Source: Tetrastigma voinierianum
Taxonomy: Eukaryota > Streptophyta > Magnoliopsida > Vitales > Vitaceae
Direction: 5' to 3'
NCBI GenBank assembly: GCA_016808115.1
Contig: JAEQBH010003948.1
Location: 186,001-250,000, forward strand
DNA: 64,000 nt
The stretch's first letter is position 1. Each line of letters starts with the position of its first letter. Below are positions 11,064 to 22,199 of the stretch, piece by piece. The notes beneath the pieces are model-generated. The model was not told the origin of the DNA, made no database searches, and saw only the letters and a program-made list of their open reading frames with translations. The position numbers and the translations under genes are program-made.

Positions 11064-11810
11064 GTGAATGTTTGGAGTTTTCTTTCACTTTTTTTTTTTT
11101 TAAATAATCGTGGGTGTGTGGGTGTTACATCTTCTTGACGATGAGGTAGCTGATGAGAGATTTATTATTGCAGTAAATGTTTGGAGTTTTTTCATCTTTT
11201 GCAATAATCGTAGATTATTAATGGGTGTCACTTCTTGCCATGATCGAGTGGCAAGTGTAGAGTGTGATGCATGTGAATGTTTGGGTTTTTCTTCTGTAAC
11301 TTTTAATAGCAGCAGTGGTGTGTTGGTGTCACTTCTTGCCATGATCAAGGGTGGCCCGATTTGCATAATCGTCTTTGGAAGTGAATGTTTAGAGTTTTTT
11401 CTCCTTTTTAATAAATGTGTAGGTGTGCGGGTGTCGCGACACCTTGATCGAGTGGCCCCAATTAGGAAATTTGTATTGTAAGTAAATGTTTAGGATTTTC
11501 TCTTTTTAATAATTGTGGGTGTGTGGGTGTCACTTCTTGCCATGATCAAGAATTATTGGTGTAAGATTTGTGTTGCATGTGAATGTTTGGTTTTTCGCCT
11601 CTTTTTAATAACAGTGAGTGTGTGGGTGTCACTTCTGCCACGATCGAGGTGTGATTTGGAAGAATTTGTCTTTGGAGAGTGAATTTGAGTTTTCTTCTCA
11701 TTTTCAATAAATGTGGGTATTGTAGGTGTCACGTCACCTGGCAGTGAAAGGTGGCCCAAATTGCAGAGATTTGTGTTGCAGGTGAATGTTTGGATTTTTT
11801 TTTTCTTTTT
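11064..11810 (+). repeat. Tandem array of ~103-bp repeats, about 7-8 units
   Basis: The marker 'gtgaatgtttgg' (or a close variant) recurs at about 11064, 11172, 11273, 11381, 11482, 11579, 11679 and 11782, a spacing of 97-108 bp. Each unit also carries an AATAA-type run and 'gtgtgggtgtcacttcttgccatgatc'. It lies between the LTR-disrupted middle of the F-box gene and its last exon, so it appears intronic. Frames through the array are not genes. Confidence 0.85.
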
Positions 11811-12786
11811 TTAATAACCATAGGTGTGATTGTTTTAACCGATTTACATACATTTGGACTAATCTTATGGAGTCTTGAAGTTAAGCGTTAAGACTCAGTG
11901 ATGACCGTTGAGGAACGACCCGAGTTGAACCAATTGAGTTACCCCTCGAGGATTCTATTATACATATATTGTTGATGATGATGGCGATGATCTGTCTGAA
12001 TGGATATCTTAAGTTCTGATAAATATTCTTTGCTTGTTGTCAAAAAAGCGACCATCTCTCTTTTATGTAGATAGTGATAGTCATGAGTTTGTTGTCCCCG
12101 AATAGTGCTTTTAAAATAAAAATATACTGTCGACGATTTGAGAAAATGTAATTAGTGCTTAGCGTAGTTGGTAGTGCGGTTTAACTGAACACTAGTTTGG
12201 CCATTATTTTGAAACATGTCTTAATTTGCGATTTTTATATTTTTTGAAAGATTATTTTGGGACAAAGCTTGGTAAGTAATAATAATGGATATTGTCATTA
12301 CTTGACATCAATTGTTTGGCCAAGTAGTACAGTATTGTATCTTGTAGATAAGACTGACTATCTTATAAGGATGATAAAGAGGAGAAATTGGAGTTTTAAG
12401 GCGAAATAGTGTTTGTGGGGGGAAAAATAGTAATTTAGTTTTTTAATAATAATGTCAAACTAGTGTGTTTGGCAATCTTGTTGTTCTTGGCCAGTGTTTT
12501 CCTTTGATTCAATTGTCGCTGTCTTGGACAGTGGCATTTGAGTCTTTTGTTTTTGCCTTGTCTTCTTTCTCCCCATTTTATTATTGGAATTATTACAAGT
12601 CGATTGCTTGTTATGGTAGTGGCATTTGACAATTTTAATTCGGTGGCAGCGACATTGACAAATTTAATAATTAATTCTTGTTGTCCATAACAATAAACAT
12701 CTGTATTCACCCGAGCATATTAATTTGGTTTCGAACTAATTTTACTCATTTTTTTTTTTCAAATAAAGTTTTGATCTAAAACTCAG
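11811..12786 (+). other. Presumed intron of the F-box relic
   Basis: AT-rich, no coding similarity on either strand. The end is a good plant 3' splice site: a long T-run (12750-12760), then 'aaactcag' at 12779-12786. The 91-codon minus-strand frame at 12435-12710 shows no recognisable motif. Confidence 0.5.
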
Positions 12787-13054
12787 TGCAAGTAAAGAAA
12801 CTAAGGGAGGCGAGTCAAGTACCATCATCATCACGGCCTGAAGTGATGGTATTGCGAGTTATCAGTAATTATATATGTGATTTTGATCTTGTTAAACAGA
12901 TTATTGAAAATGCCGTTACGCTAGAGAAAATTATTATCGATACTAGCTATCCAGAAGTGATAGTGAAAGTGGAAGGATGAGCAAGAGAAAAGTTGTTGCA
13001 GAGCAACAGTTGAGAGCAGAAGTACCTATTGGAGTTGAATTAGTAATGTTGTGA
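12787..13054 (+). pseudogene. F-box/LRR (FBD-like) relic, last exon
   Basis: The first ~64 codons read through 'DFDLVKQIIENAVTLEKIIID', the conserved C-terminal block of plant F-box/FBD-type proteins (..FELVMYLLENAVALEKIVID..). A one-base frame change near 12977 is needed to continue into 'VAEQQLRAEVPIGVELVML' and a stop at 13052-13054. That matches the family ending (..A.EQL..K.P.GVELVIL). The exon follows a polypyrimidine tract and 'ctcag'. Only the frameshift prevents this exon from being read as intact. Confidence 0.78.
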
Positions 13055-13507
13055 TCATAGGTGGGGGCATGGTTTTAGAATAATTTTTTTTTGTTCATAT
13101 TTAAATATTATGAATTTTGATATTCTTGTTGGTATTAAAAAATGTTTGGTTTTATTAACTGTCTATGATGGTGATGGTGTAAGCTGCGATAAGATAATTA
13201 GCAGATGTTAATACGATCTATTCTTTTGAAGGTTTGAGATCTTGTCTTGACATTTACTTGCAATACAAATCTTTGCAATTTGGGCCCGATTCTTGATGCG
13301 TGACAAGAAATCCCGATGAAGAATCATTAGTACGGGTTTTAAACGGACTTCATATACCATATAGGCTGGTAGTAAGCGATAGATACCGGTTAAGCCACAT
13401 TCTTAAAATCATCTTCGACCGATTCAGTATCGACCTTCCTTTAAAAAAAAAATCATTGTTAGTACATCGGTTAGGCGAAAACATTCTTTTTGGGTTAAAG
13501 CAAGGTC
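13055..13507. other. Downstream flank of the F-box relic
   Basis: AT-rich sequence after the stop, followed from about 13290 by unrelated sequence leading into LTR-like units. The overlapping frames at 13300-13620 (+) and 13350-13643 (-) have no recognisable motif and run into the repeat. Confidence 0.35.
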
Positions 13508-14095
13508 TATCATTGATGCTTTTATTGAGAATTGATGCGCAGCGAGAGATGGTTTGGCTACTTGGGAAAGGGTTACCTGGAAGAGGGTTACTTGGTGCAT
13601 CAAAGGTGGGCTTAAAGTGAATGCTAGCTAGAGTGTAAGCCACCCAGAGTGAATGCCGTCCGCGGATGTCCAGTTTCTCAAGGGGTATGAAATAATACGA
13701 TCACACATCGGTTCCACATAAAAGTGTGGAGTGGTACTTAAACTTGAGATGTTCTCCCACCTATCAGGTCGGTCTTTTGGGTTGAGCTTTCTGATTGGGC
13801 TTGAGGCCCTATCATTGGTACTTTCATTGAGAGTCAGTGCGTAGCGGGAGAGGGTTACCTAGAAAAGGGTACTTGGTGCACAGGTGGGCTTAGAGTAATC
13901 TTAGCCAAAGTGTGAGCCACCCAGAGTAAATGCCGTACGCGGACGTTTAGTTTTTCAAAAGGTATGGGTAATCTGATCCCACATCGGTTCATGAAGTGTG
14001 GAGTGGTATAAAAGCTTGAGATGATCTCCACCTATCATTTGGTCTTTTGGAGTTAGGCTCTCAGGTGGGCTTGAGGACATATCATTCCTCAGACC
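13508..14095 (+). repeat. Tandem ~280-300-bp LTR/TRIM-like units
   Basis: Two successive copies start 'tatcattg[a/g]tgctttcattgag' (13508, 13810), and a third start appears at 14090. Each carries 'gagccacccagagt', 'cccacatcggttc', 'gtgtggagtggta[t/c]' with a TATA-like 'tataaaag' in the second, 'cttgagatg..ctcc' and 'gtgggcttgag'. The 'cacatcgg...gtgtggagtggtataaaagcttgag' text resembles the promoter region of small plant LTR/TRIM elements. Tandem LTR-internal-LTR arrangements arise by unequal recombination. No coding capacity. Confidence 0.65.
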
Positions 14096-15425
14096 CACCT
14101 TTGGTGCGGATCAGTCTTTTCAGTAGCCCTCTCCCCGCATTAATCTTTTGGCTCTTAATGAAAACACCAATGAGTAGGGCTTTAAGCTGACCAGAACGGA
14201 CACTGATAAAATGGGACTTCTCAGAGCTTCAGTATCTTTCCATATGTGTGGAGCCGATCAACAGGATCGTATGCGAACATATGGGGCTTGTTGTTGTGGA
14301 TTCGTCGAAACACTTTGAACTTAATCCCGATACTGACATGAAATGTATATAGAATTTTGAGCGTTCATCATTTTAAAGATTTGAGCTCAAATGTATGAAC
14401 TCTTTTTGTTAGTCTGGAAACACAACCCATCATCAATATATCGGAGTATGTTCCATGTCAGATACCGCGATCTGTTTATATTGTTTCTTGCAATTCAACA
14501 ACATCAAACATGTCTTATGTTAGTGTCAGTGGTATAGTCAAGCATAGTTTTTAAAAGGCATAAGGCGTAACATTAAAGTTAACTTGAGTTTTTATAAATA
14601 TGATTCAAATCTAATTGAATTAATAAAAAAAAATTAACATTCTTGACATTTAAAAGAAACATTCAATAAAAAAGTAAGGAAATCATATAATTTCAATATA
14701 TAATTAGAATTTTCAAGAATTAAAGGGTTTAGAAAGGAAATTAAAATCTATAAGTCATGTCTTTTCATTAAGGTGCATGTTTTGGATAGTGAGACGTTGA
14801 GAGTCGAGTAGATTGTGCCCTTGCAGGTCAAGCGCGTCTTTAAAACTATGGATCAGGCTTGAAACTAGACTAGATTCCTTGATTTTAAAAATATTTGATA
14901 AAGAATGCAAAATTATTAATAAGGGGGGCAACAAACGTATGATATGGCTTTACTAAACCTTAGATCTTTGAGGAATCATACCTAACATTAGTACCAGTGT
15001 TTCTTGGATAGTACCTAAAATTTGTTGAACCTTCATGAAATACTTTTGAAATCATTGGACATGTCCTTTTAATCTTAATTCAAAATTTAATCTAAGGTCA
15101 TACCAATCATTAGGTATGACCCATGAATAGTCTACCTAACACACAAATTATTAATATTTCTTGAGATATTTTCAAATTGTTGAACACTGTGAAATACTTT
15201 GAAATCATGGACATGTCCTTTTAATCTTTTAAATTTTAATATAAATTGAAATAGAGAGACAATAGCATAGTTTTCCTTTATCTTTAGTGGAAGCAAACAA
15301 ATTCATAAAAATTACGTCTGGTTCCAGATGAAAAAAATTGAACTTTTCCTATAATTTAAATTATTGATAAGAAAATCACATATTAATCTCCTCTCCTCTC
15401 TATTAAGCTGTGTATCATATCAGTT
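14096..15425. other. AT-rich intergenic DNA with an internal ~85-bp duplication
   Basis: No gene or element was recognised. An ~85-bp stretch around 15000-15090 ('gaaatacttttgaaatcattggacatgtccttttaatctt') is repeated around 15157-15242 with small changes, giving a local direct duplication about 157 bp apart. Confidence 0.5.
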
Positions 15426-15684
15426 ATGGTTAGGGTTAGGGTTAGGGATCACCTCATCTGTCTTCGCTCTGGTAAGTTTCATAAAAAATTTCTATATTTT
15501 AAAAGTTAAGATAAAATATAACATTTAAAATAAAGATGAAAACCACTGGCGAATCACACTCTCATTTTCTCTCTTTTTTTTTTTGCTTGTAGCCTATTTT
15601 CCTCAAGTAATGAGGGGTGATTTTTTGACCATTCTTGGTCTGAAATCACCCAAGCGGATCTTTTTCTTTCATTTTCTTGCTTAA
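15426..15684 (+). CDS. Possible two-exon small ORF (45 codons) starting in a telomere-like repeat
   Basis: An ATG at 15426 runs through three GTTAGG units and stays open to 15471. There it meets a consensus donor (G|GTAAGT at 15472). A T-rich tract and 'gcttgtag' end at 15592. Joining 15471 to 15593 keeps phase and gives 45 codons ending TAA at 15682-15684. The product begins MVRVRVRDHLICLRS and ends in a Phe-rich tail. AATAAA overlaps the stop (15683-15688), and the upstream leader is CT-rich. The intron would be 121 bp. No family is recognised. The plant telo-box (a promoter element of growth genes) resembles the repeat, so it could equally be a leader of a lost gene. Confidence 0.3.
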
Positions 15685-16890
15685 TAAAATGGTTCTTTCA
15701 TGAAGATTTAAGTTTTATTTTGTTTTTTGTGTTGTTGTCATTCTATCGACGTTTGGTTTGTCATTGTTTTATCTGTGTGGGAGCGATTTAGACAGGCAAA
15801 ACATATTTGATAAGTCGAATATATCAAATTATGGTCCTCACTATGTTGAAGAACTGTAGATATTCTAGTCACTAGCTATTTTATCAAATTTGTAGACTTT
15901 ATGCCGATTTATTATGCTATTAACCTGATTATTGTTTCATCCCGTTTGGATCTATCAATCTATTGTAAGTTTGAATCAATAATATTATTTTTCCTTTAAA
16001 AAAAAAGGTAAAAGATATTTATATTCAAAATTTTAAAAAATAATCTTAAAGTTTTTTTTTTTTGAATATCAATGATCGTCAATATGTTCTAGAACTTGAG
16101 TTATAGGTATTCTCGTCACAATAGTAATATCAAATGTGTATTCTTAACTATAAAATGTATAGGCTTTGAATCGATTCATTATGCTATTAAGAAGAATGTT
16201 GTTTCATCTTTTATGGGTTTTAGCGATTTTGGTTATATGTTTTTATTAATGTATTGCTAATTTGAATTAATAAAATTATTTTCCTTTTTTTTAAAAAAAA
16301 GAAAGATATAAAAAAGGTGTAAATTAAAAAAATTATAAATTAACAAAACTTAGGTCATAATTTACAATAATTTTTTTGGAAGTACAAACTGTTATTTAAA
16401 AATATTTTGAAAAAATTAAAAATAATTTGATATTTCATAGAATAAAAAAATTGTTTCTAATTCAAAATTTTCTTACTTTAATTATATATATTGAACTAAA
16501 AGGGGAAATATTAAGCAATTCATATCAAAAAGTTAGGGCCTCCATGACATAAATGAGAGCCTCGAGCCAAGAAGCATGTTTTCTGTTTGCTTGCCTTCTA
16601 ATTAAAACTCAAACTCATTTTAAGTTTTGAGGAGAAGAATTTACATTCTTTTATTAAACACAGTCAGAACCATCTGTCTTACGGAGGAACATGTCTGATG
16701 ACCACCTCTTTGTGGATCCATTTCGAAACATGGTATTACTTATTTGCGGTTGGAGGATTTGGTGGGAGTGCTTCACAAGCGGCTAGGGCTTCAACCTGTT
16801 GCGTGAAGCATCTGTGAAACACGAGAAAACATGCTGTCGCACCAACTTCATTTCGGATTACACCACCCACACTTACTTGGCTAGAGTCTT
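15685..16890. other. AT-rich intergenic DNA
   Basis: Long A/T runs and no recognisable gene or element ends on either strand. 'aaagatat' plus A-run motifs recur at about 15995 and 16295 with similar flanks ('ctattaa...gttttat', 'ttatgctattaa'), suggesting an old local duplication. Confidence 0.35.
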
Positions 16891-16899
16891 CAAAAGATC

Positions 16900-17545
16900 G
16901 CACCATCAGTGCATTTAGGCGTCGCGGCCAGAAGGAATCTGGAACATGGGTTTCCTATGTAGCGCGTGCAGTCGGGGGTGCGGTGACGAGTGCCTTGGGC
17001 GCGCGATAGACCTTACGATAGAGCCCGGCGCGTGTGTGGGATGATGGCCTTGGGCGCGCGGCCGATTAAGCTCTTGTCGCTCTGAGCTGTCGGTAGCATA
17101 GTGCCTTTGTTAGCTATTGTTCTTTGGCACTGTTCATGGGCCATATTCATAGACACTGTTCACATGGGTTTTCCAAATCTAGTTTCGATCGGTGGGACCC
17201 GGGCCGAAAAAAAAAAAAGCCCACGAGAATTGGGGCGTCACGAGATTTGTGCATTGTTTGAGTTCTTGTTCTTTAGCCTTTGTTCATGGGAAATATTCAT
17301 GGACAATGTTCATGGGTTTCCAAAATCTAGTTTACGATCGATGGGACCCGTAATAGAAAAAAAAATGAACTGCGGGAATTTGGGCGTCAGGTGTTGTGCC
17401 TTTGTTGGCCTCTTGTTCTTTAGGCTTGTTCATGGGCGATATTCATGGACAATGTTCATGGGTTTTCCCGAATCTGGTTCTAATCCCGATGGGACTAAAT
17501 TTAAAAAAAAAAAAAATGACTCGAGAGGTGGGCGTCGCATTAGCC
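16900..17545 (+). repeat. GC-rich tract followed by three tandem ~148-bp repeats
   Basis: After a GC-rich stretch (16915-17095) come three units starting 'gtgc[c/a]ttt' at 17101, 17249 and 17396. Each contains 'gttcttt', two or three 'ttcatgg' sub-repeats, 'gatgggacc', an A-run and 'tgggcgtc'. Unit lengths are 148, 147 and about 150. Each ends like a gypsy LTR terminus (ggggcgtca), so this looks like an LTR tail triplicated by slippage or unequal exchange. The long plus-strand frame at 17101-17607 is a product of this repetition. Confidence 0.75.
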
Positions 17546-17645
17546 ATCCATGGTTTGGCCGAGAGACCAACGAAAGAACCACCATACGTATTGGGGCCCG
17601 GGTATGAGGTTCCTCTTTACATGCTGCAACTCTCTGATAAAATCT

Positions 17646-18719
17646 AGCCCCTGTTGAACAGTACTTGAGTTGGGAAGGTAGTGACCCATCCATACCTATG
17701 CGTTTCTCTGTTTCTACTATGTCAGTTTATGGTACGAGAATCGAGCAGTTCCTTGTTGGAAAATGATTGAAGAAGAGAGAAGAATGTTAAGCAGACCACA
17801 GTGCGGTGGGGTGGTTGTTCGCAATCTTTGCTATCGAAAATATGTTAAGTTCCTCCACAAAGATTACCCCATGGTGGATGGTCTGTTCCGATACACCTTG
17901 GGCATCACAAGTTCAGTGGCATTCCTCTACCCTTCAAGATAGCATGTGGCATTCCTGCCAGCCAGAATGGCATGGTGGGAGCATCCCATGCATGCCCATA
18001 AGAAGAAATGAAAAATGTCGTGGGGCGAGTCTTGAGGGTTGTTTGTTTTTGACTTAATCTTTAGCTATTGACTTTCGGCAAAATGTTGTTTTAAAATTTT
18101 CACGACATATTGTTGAGATTTTTAAAAAAAGTTATGAATATAAAAAATGAAAATATTTGGCTTTTTCTATTCAGAAAAAGTAATTTTCCATAAAAACAAG
18201 AAAAACTTCATCATTGCCCAACAAGGAGAAGGAGTAGCAACGCTCCTTGCTAGGGATGACAACGAGGGTTTGGAGACGGCGGCCCCATCTCGGCGACTCG
18301 TTTATTTTTCAATTCTCGAACCTGTCCGTTTAAAAAATTAAGCGAGATGGGCAGGATGGGAAAATTCCCAAACCCGCCCCGTAGTGAATGCATCAGCCAC
18401 CACATGCGTTGCCTCATGTTGAGTCTGTGCGTAAAGATATATTCGGACTTTTGTGGTGCGAAAACACCTCGACGCTCCTTTGTCTGGGTTGTGGCACCAA
18501 ATCTTCAAGGCAAAGACATGATTGCGCCAACTCCGTATCATGCGTGGGGTAATTAAAACTCATGATTCTTTAGCTACTTAGGGGCTCCATAGCTACTACT
18601 CTCACGGATGCATCAAAACACATCGGTCAGTCCTTGGAGGCATCCTGAAACACGTGTACCCTCATACCTTTCCGGGACTATCAAAATAGAAGTTGAACTA
18701 AGCCTCCTTTTAATTCTGG
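17646..18719. other. Unclassified DNA with a MITE-like piece
   Basis: The first half has no recognisable gene; the 83-codon frame at 17806-18057 has no family motif. Around 18250-18395 'ctagggatgacaa', then 'cggcggccccatctcgg' and 'gagatgggcaggatggg', resembles the common plant repeat beginning TAGGGATGACAA with alternating gggatggg/cccatccc. Terminal repeats are not complete, so the class is tentative. Confidence 0.35.
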
Positions 18720-20042
18720 TGTGGCGTAGTGATCGGTGTCAGTGACCTTCAGATCAACGCATGAGGAAAATCTACATGTCTCAGCGTCGTAGAGACCCAT
18801 ACGTGTGTAAAGCGACCCAGAATAGGCAGTATATCCCATATTTCTGAAATATATTTTATACGAAAGGAGTTTATTTACAATTGTATTTAGTTACAATTTA
18901 TATAAACTGGGTCTTTTGCCCAGAATTTTACAAAGAACAAAAAATACAAGATAAGGCCAACTTGGCAATTTCTTCGCCTCTAAGGCCTCGGATGCGTCCC
19001 ATCCCCAAGTGCGTCTTGATGCACGAGGGGGTCGCGACGGGGTGGCGAAGCCCGATAGTGGAATTTCCCTACTTGGGTTACTCCCCACCTAAGTGCGATG
19101 CAATGGCACACGAACATTGACACATGCTAATATATCACTCATGCATATATTAACATAGTGCTCTCATAAATCATGTTATTCAATTTCTGACAATAACATA
19201 ATATTAGCTCACATGAAATTTAGGTAGAATCGTGATTCATCTTGGGCCTTACAAAATCACTTAGTAACTATTCCTCATGGCAATAATAACACAACATCAC
19301 CCTGGAAATCAAGCAAACAGCAGGTGGGTATTCAAAATCCTCTAGGGATTTCTTCGGTCAGGTCCAGTCTTTTGGGCCAGGACCGCATCCGAGGCCTCAA
19401 ACAAATCCCCATCCATTACATGACCCTTAAGCAAAAAGTAAAGCAAGTAGGAGAAAAACCCTACCTTCAGGGTTGTCGAAACTCCCCAGCTGGTTCCCGT
19501 GTAGTCCTTGCCGTGGGAGCAGCACCTTCTTGCCTCATGGGAAGCAAGCGGTCAGATCGCCAGAATTTTAGAGAGAAGGTGGAACCTCTCTCTTTAAAAA
19601 CCCTCTCTTTCTCTATCTCTCTCCGTCTGCTCTCCCTCTCTTTCCTCTCCCTAAACCAGTTGGAAGACTTGGTCAAGAGGACTTGTCCTCTCATCGCCAC
19701 GTGTCCGATTCTCATTGGACCCCTTAGATCACCTTATCACCTTATCTCTTCATTAGTTTCCGCCGAATGGCGTGTCTGCATGTGTCTCAAGTGAGCCCCA
19801 TGACCTCGGCTGTTTGCATCTTGCCTTTGGACACGTGAAGCCTCTTATTTTAACGTGCCAGTGTTCTCATCCTCTCGGTGCCTCGCATTGAAATCCGTGT
19901 CTCGGAGTCGACTGACCGACGTGGTAGCTGTTCGAAAATTGATGGTGACGATCCTTTTTGTCATCGAGATCTGAAAATTTTTCGGTTGACCGAAGTACCA
20001 TTTTATCCTTCCTTAGGAAATGCGGATTTTAGGGTTCTACCA
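18720..20042 (-). mobile_element. 3' LTR of truncated minus-strand Tekay element
   Basis: On the plus strand it starts TGTGGCG (18720) and ends near 'ggattttagggttctacca' (20042). Read in reverse it matches the solo LTR at 968-2432 closely, including 'ggtcttttgccc', 'aaaatacaagataaggcc' and 'gatgcgtcccatcccca'. The expected purine-tract complement does not follow. Instead the sequence passes directly into RNase H/RT remnants, showing an internal deletion against the LTR. No 5-bp flank duplication was resolved. Confidence 0.78.
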
Positions 20043-21340
20043 TACACGGAATGCCCTCTCCACATAGTCATTCGCTCGAGCTTGACCTCTTTCGGGTGTC
20101 CCAGTCATAAGTGCAGCTAATCGGAGGGTCCTCAATGAAACTCTGTAATACCACGCGGTCAAAGAAACTTCGTTTCTCAAAGACTGACTTCGGCCTCTAC
20201 CAACTCATAACTACTTTGACCTTTCTCGAGGTGCGATACACGAAGGCGATACCATGTCTGAATCTTATCTCGATGGCGAAACTCACACTTCTTGAACTTG
20301 GCGTCGTGATGTTCTCTGGGGAGTGCGGGGAACAATCCTCAGTGATCCTCATGCTCTACTTTCGGGCAGGAGTAGATCAAAATATCGTCACAAAGACCAT
20401 GACGAGCGTCTGAAGTAGGGTTGGAATACCACATCGTGAGATCATGAATGTCATTGGAAGCGTTCGTCAAGCCAGATAAGCATCCTTGTGAACTCAGGAA
20501 ATGCGTCTGCGTCTAAACACTGTCTTGGGGATATACGCCTCACAACCACTCAGTGATGGCAGGTATGAAGGTCACATCTTGGAGTAGACTTTCGTGCCGC
20601 TACTCGATTGATCAGCAATCATCATTCTTTCGGTAAAGAAGTCTGGAATTTTGATAATAGCCTTATTCAGCGTCGTAATCGATGTATCGAGAAGGGTCTT
20701 GTCATGCTTCTTATAAACGGGGCCACGAGGGCTTGACCTATGGTGAAGTGCTCGACTTTGATGAAACCCTTGTCGACAACTCGTATCTGGACCTTGAGTT
20801 CTGCAGCTCAGGCGCCGTCTATCAGGAGTCATAGAAATGGGCGATGTACGAGAGGTGTAACTTCAATCACAATCTACATCCTCTGGGAGGTAATCTCGTG
20901 CTTTCGTGGGAAGAAACATCCTCATACTATGACTTGCAGGTAGATCCAAATCTTGTCTCACCTCGTCCTCTAGGGTAAGGCTTGCTAGCCAACCTATCCA
21001 CTGCTCATGCCATATGGAGTCGTTCACGGTCTGGGGTAAAGCATCATGCTTGTCCCCTTGAAACGTAACACGAATGTAGATCTGTGTGAGGCGATAGCCC
21101 TCATCACGATCCTGATCAATGAAGACTCAATGTCTTTTGTCAACGGTCCATCCCGAGGATGACATCAAACTTTGACATGTCTATGACCCTCGGGTCCACG
21201 GTGGCCCAGAATCACAGAGATCTCTGGCTCACGATCTCGACATATTTGATCGGCTCTCACCACCCCAGTTCATGGGAGATGAGATAATTCACATCTGACA
21301 ACTTTTCTAAGGTTTCAACCTCTAAGCCATACCTTTCACA
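20043..21340 (-). pseudogene. Tekay pol relic: protease, RT, start of RNase H
   Basis: Reading the minus strand from 21340 down, with frame changes: protease text 'YGLEVETLEKLSDVNYL' then 'MSKFDVILGMDR' (about 21160); the linker 'GDKHDALPQTVNDSIW' (about 21050); RT start 'TSPISMTPDRRR..' to 'QGFHQSRALHHRSSPRGPVYKKHD' (20720-20832), matching the family's KGFIRPSVSPWGAPVLFVKKKDG; 'CDDILIYS' for the FxDDILxYS motif (about 20380); 'KKCEFRH' (about 20260); 'YYR' and an RNase H start next to the LTR. Integrase and most of RNase H are missing. Many stops and shifts; non-functional. Confidence 0.78.
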
Positions 21341-21732
21341 TGATGCAGCCAACTGATGAATATGATGCACTTGAATTAGGCAACACTCTTGTCAAGAAGT
21401 GTGAAAGTAGAAATGTATCATGTATATCCAGGCCCGATGCGCACTTGAGGTGTAATGGCGTGGGCACGCCCACAGATTACTGAAGTGCGGCAGAGCCACG
21501 TCCTCGACTCGACCCGTGCCACGGCCCGTGGCCGTCTGGCGAATAGTAGGTGCTTGTGAGCACCACCAGGTGATCTAGGTTCCCTTAGCCCATGTTGGGG
21601 TAAGGAGGAACAAACTGCGTCTGCGCATGTCCCGCTGATGATTGGGATTGTGGTGTCCTGCTCTGGGATCCACCTCCCGAGGCGATCCGTCAGAAGTGTG
21701 GTGGTGGCAATGGAAACCGCTCTCTGCCACGA

Positions 21733-22199
21733 CTAATTTAGAGACACGAAGTGTCTCCCTTTACACAGATGATTGACCTTGGCCTTGGCCTTGGTGACCA
21801 CGACCTTGTCCCTGAGATCCGTGCGAAGTAGAAGTCTTCTGCTTCTTCTTGGAGCTAGAAGAAGATTGATTCTCCTTTCTCTTAGCACTAGCACCCATGT
21901 TCCGGATGCTCCATGTGTCATCCACTTCTCTTTCAATGCCCAAAGTTGTCCTGACCATTGAGTCCCCTCCTCCCATATATGTCGGAGGATGATGTGCCTG
22001 AAACCTCTGGAGGTTACTCGTCCCTCCACGGCCTGGTTGTGCTAGTCGGTGCGATAGTGGCAGCCCTGAAACACTCGCCTGCGCAATGATGGAAGCCTTG
22101 GCGCCCCTGGCCTACATAAAGGCATGGATCGAGAGCACGGAGTGGTGGTTGGCTATTGCCCCATGGACGACCTCTACGTCCCCTTCCTTGGCTTGCCAT
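21733..22199 (-). pseudogene. Tekay gag relic
   Basis: The minus-strand frame from 22199 begins MASQGRGRRGRPWGNSQPP, the typical Arg/Gly-rich start of Tekay-type Gag. Further down, 'YMGGGDSMVRTTLGIEREVDD' is followed by 'MGASAKRKENQSSSSSKKK' and a Gly/Gln-rich 'GQGRGHQGQGQGQ' tail (21761-21976). This is the usual sequence leading to the CCHC knuckle. The middle of Gag (capsid-like core) is deleted, and the knuckle itself is not recognisable. It lies upstream of the protease/RT relic in the correct order. Confidence 0.78.

Noticed and set aside
11064..11810. CRISPR-like array
   Set aside because: Units of ~103 bp repeat along their whole length with no unique spacers, in a plant intron; this is a minisatellite.
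15431..15447. Telomere-like (GGTTAG)n as an interstitial telomere
   Set aside because: Only about three units of TTAGGG type, whereas the usual plant telomere is TTTAGGG. Too short; more likely a telo-box or chance.
15611..15645. C/D-box snoRNA (TGATTT...CTGA with terminal stem)
   Set aside because: There is no proper C box (RUGAUGA) and no recognisable guide to rRNA; only the hairpin is supported.
17101..17607. 168-codon plus-strand frame with repeated protein segments
   Set aside because: The repetition is the 148-bp DNA triplication; unit lengths close to multiples of three keep frames open. No gene features.
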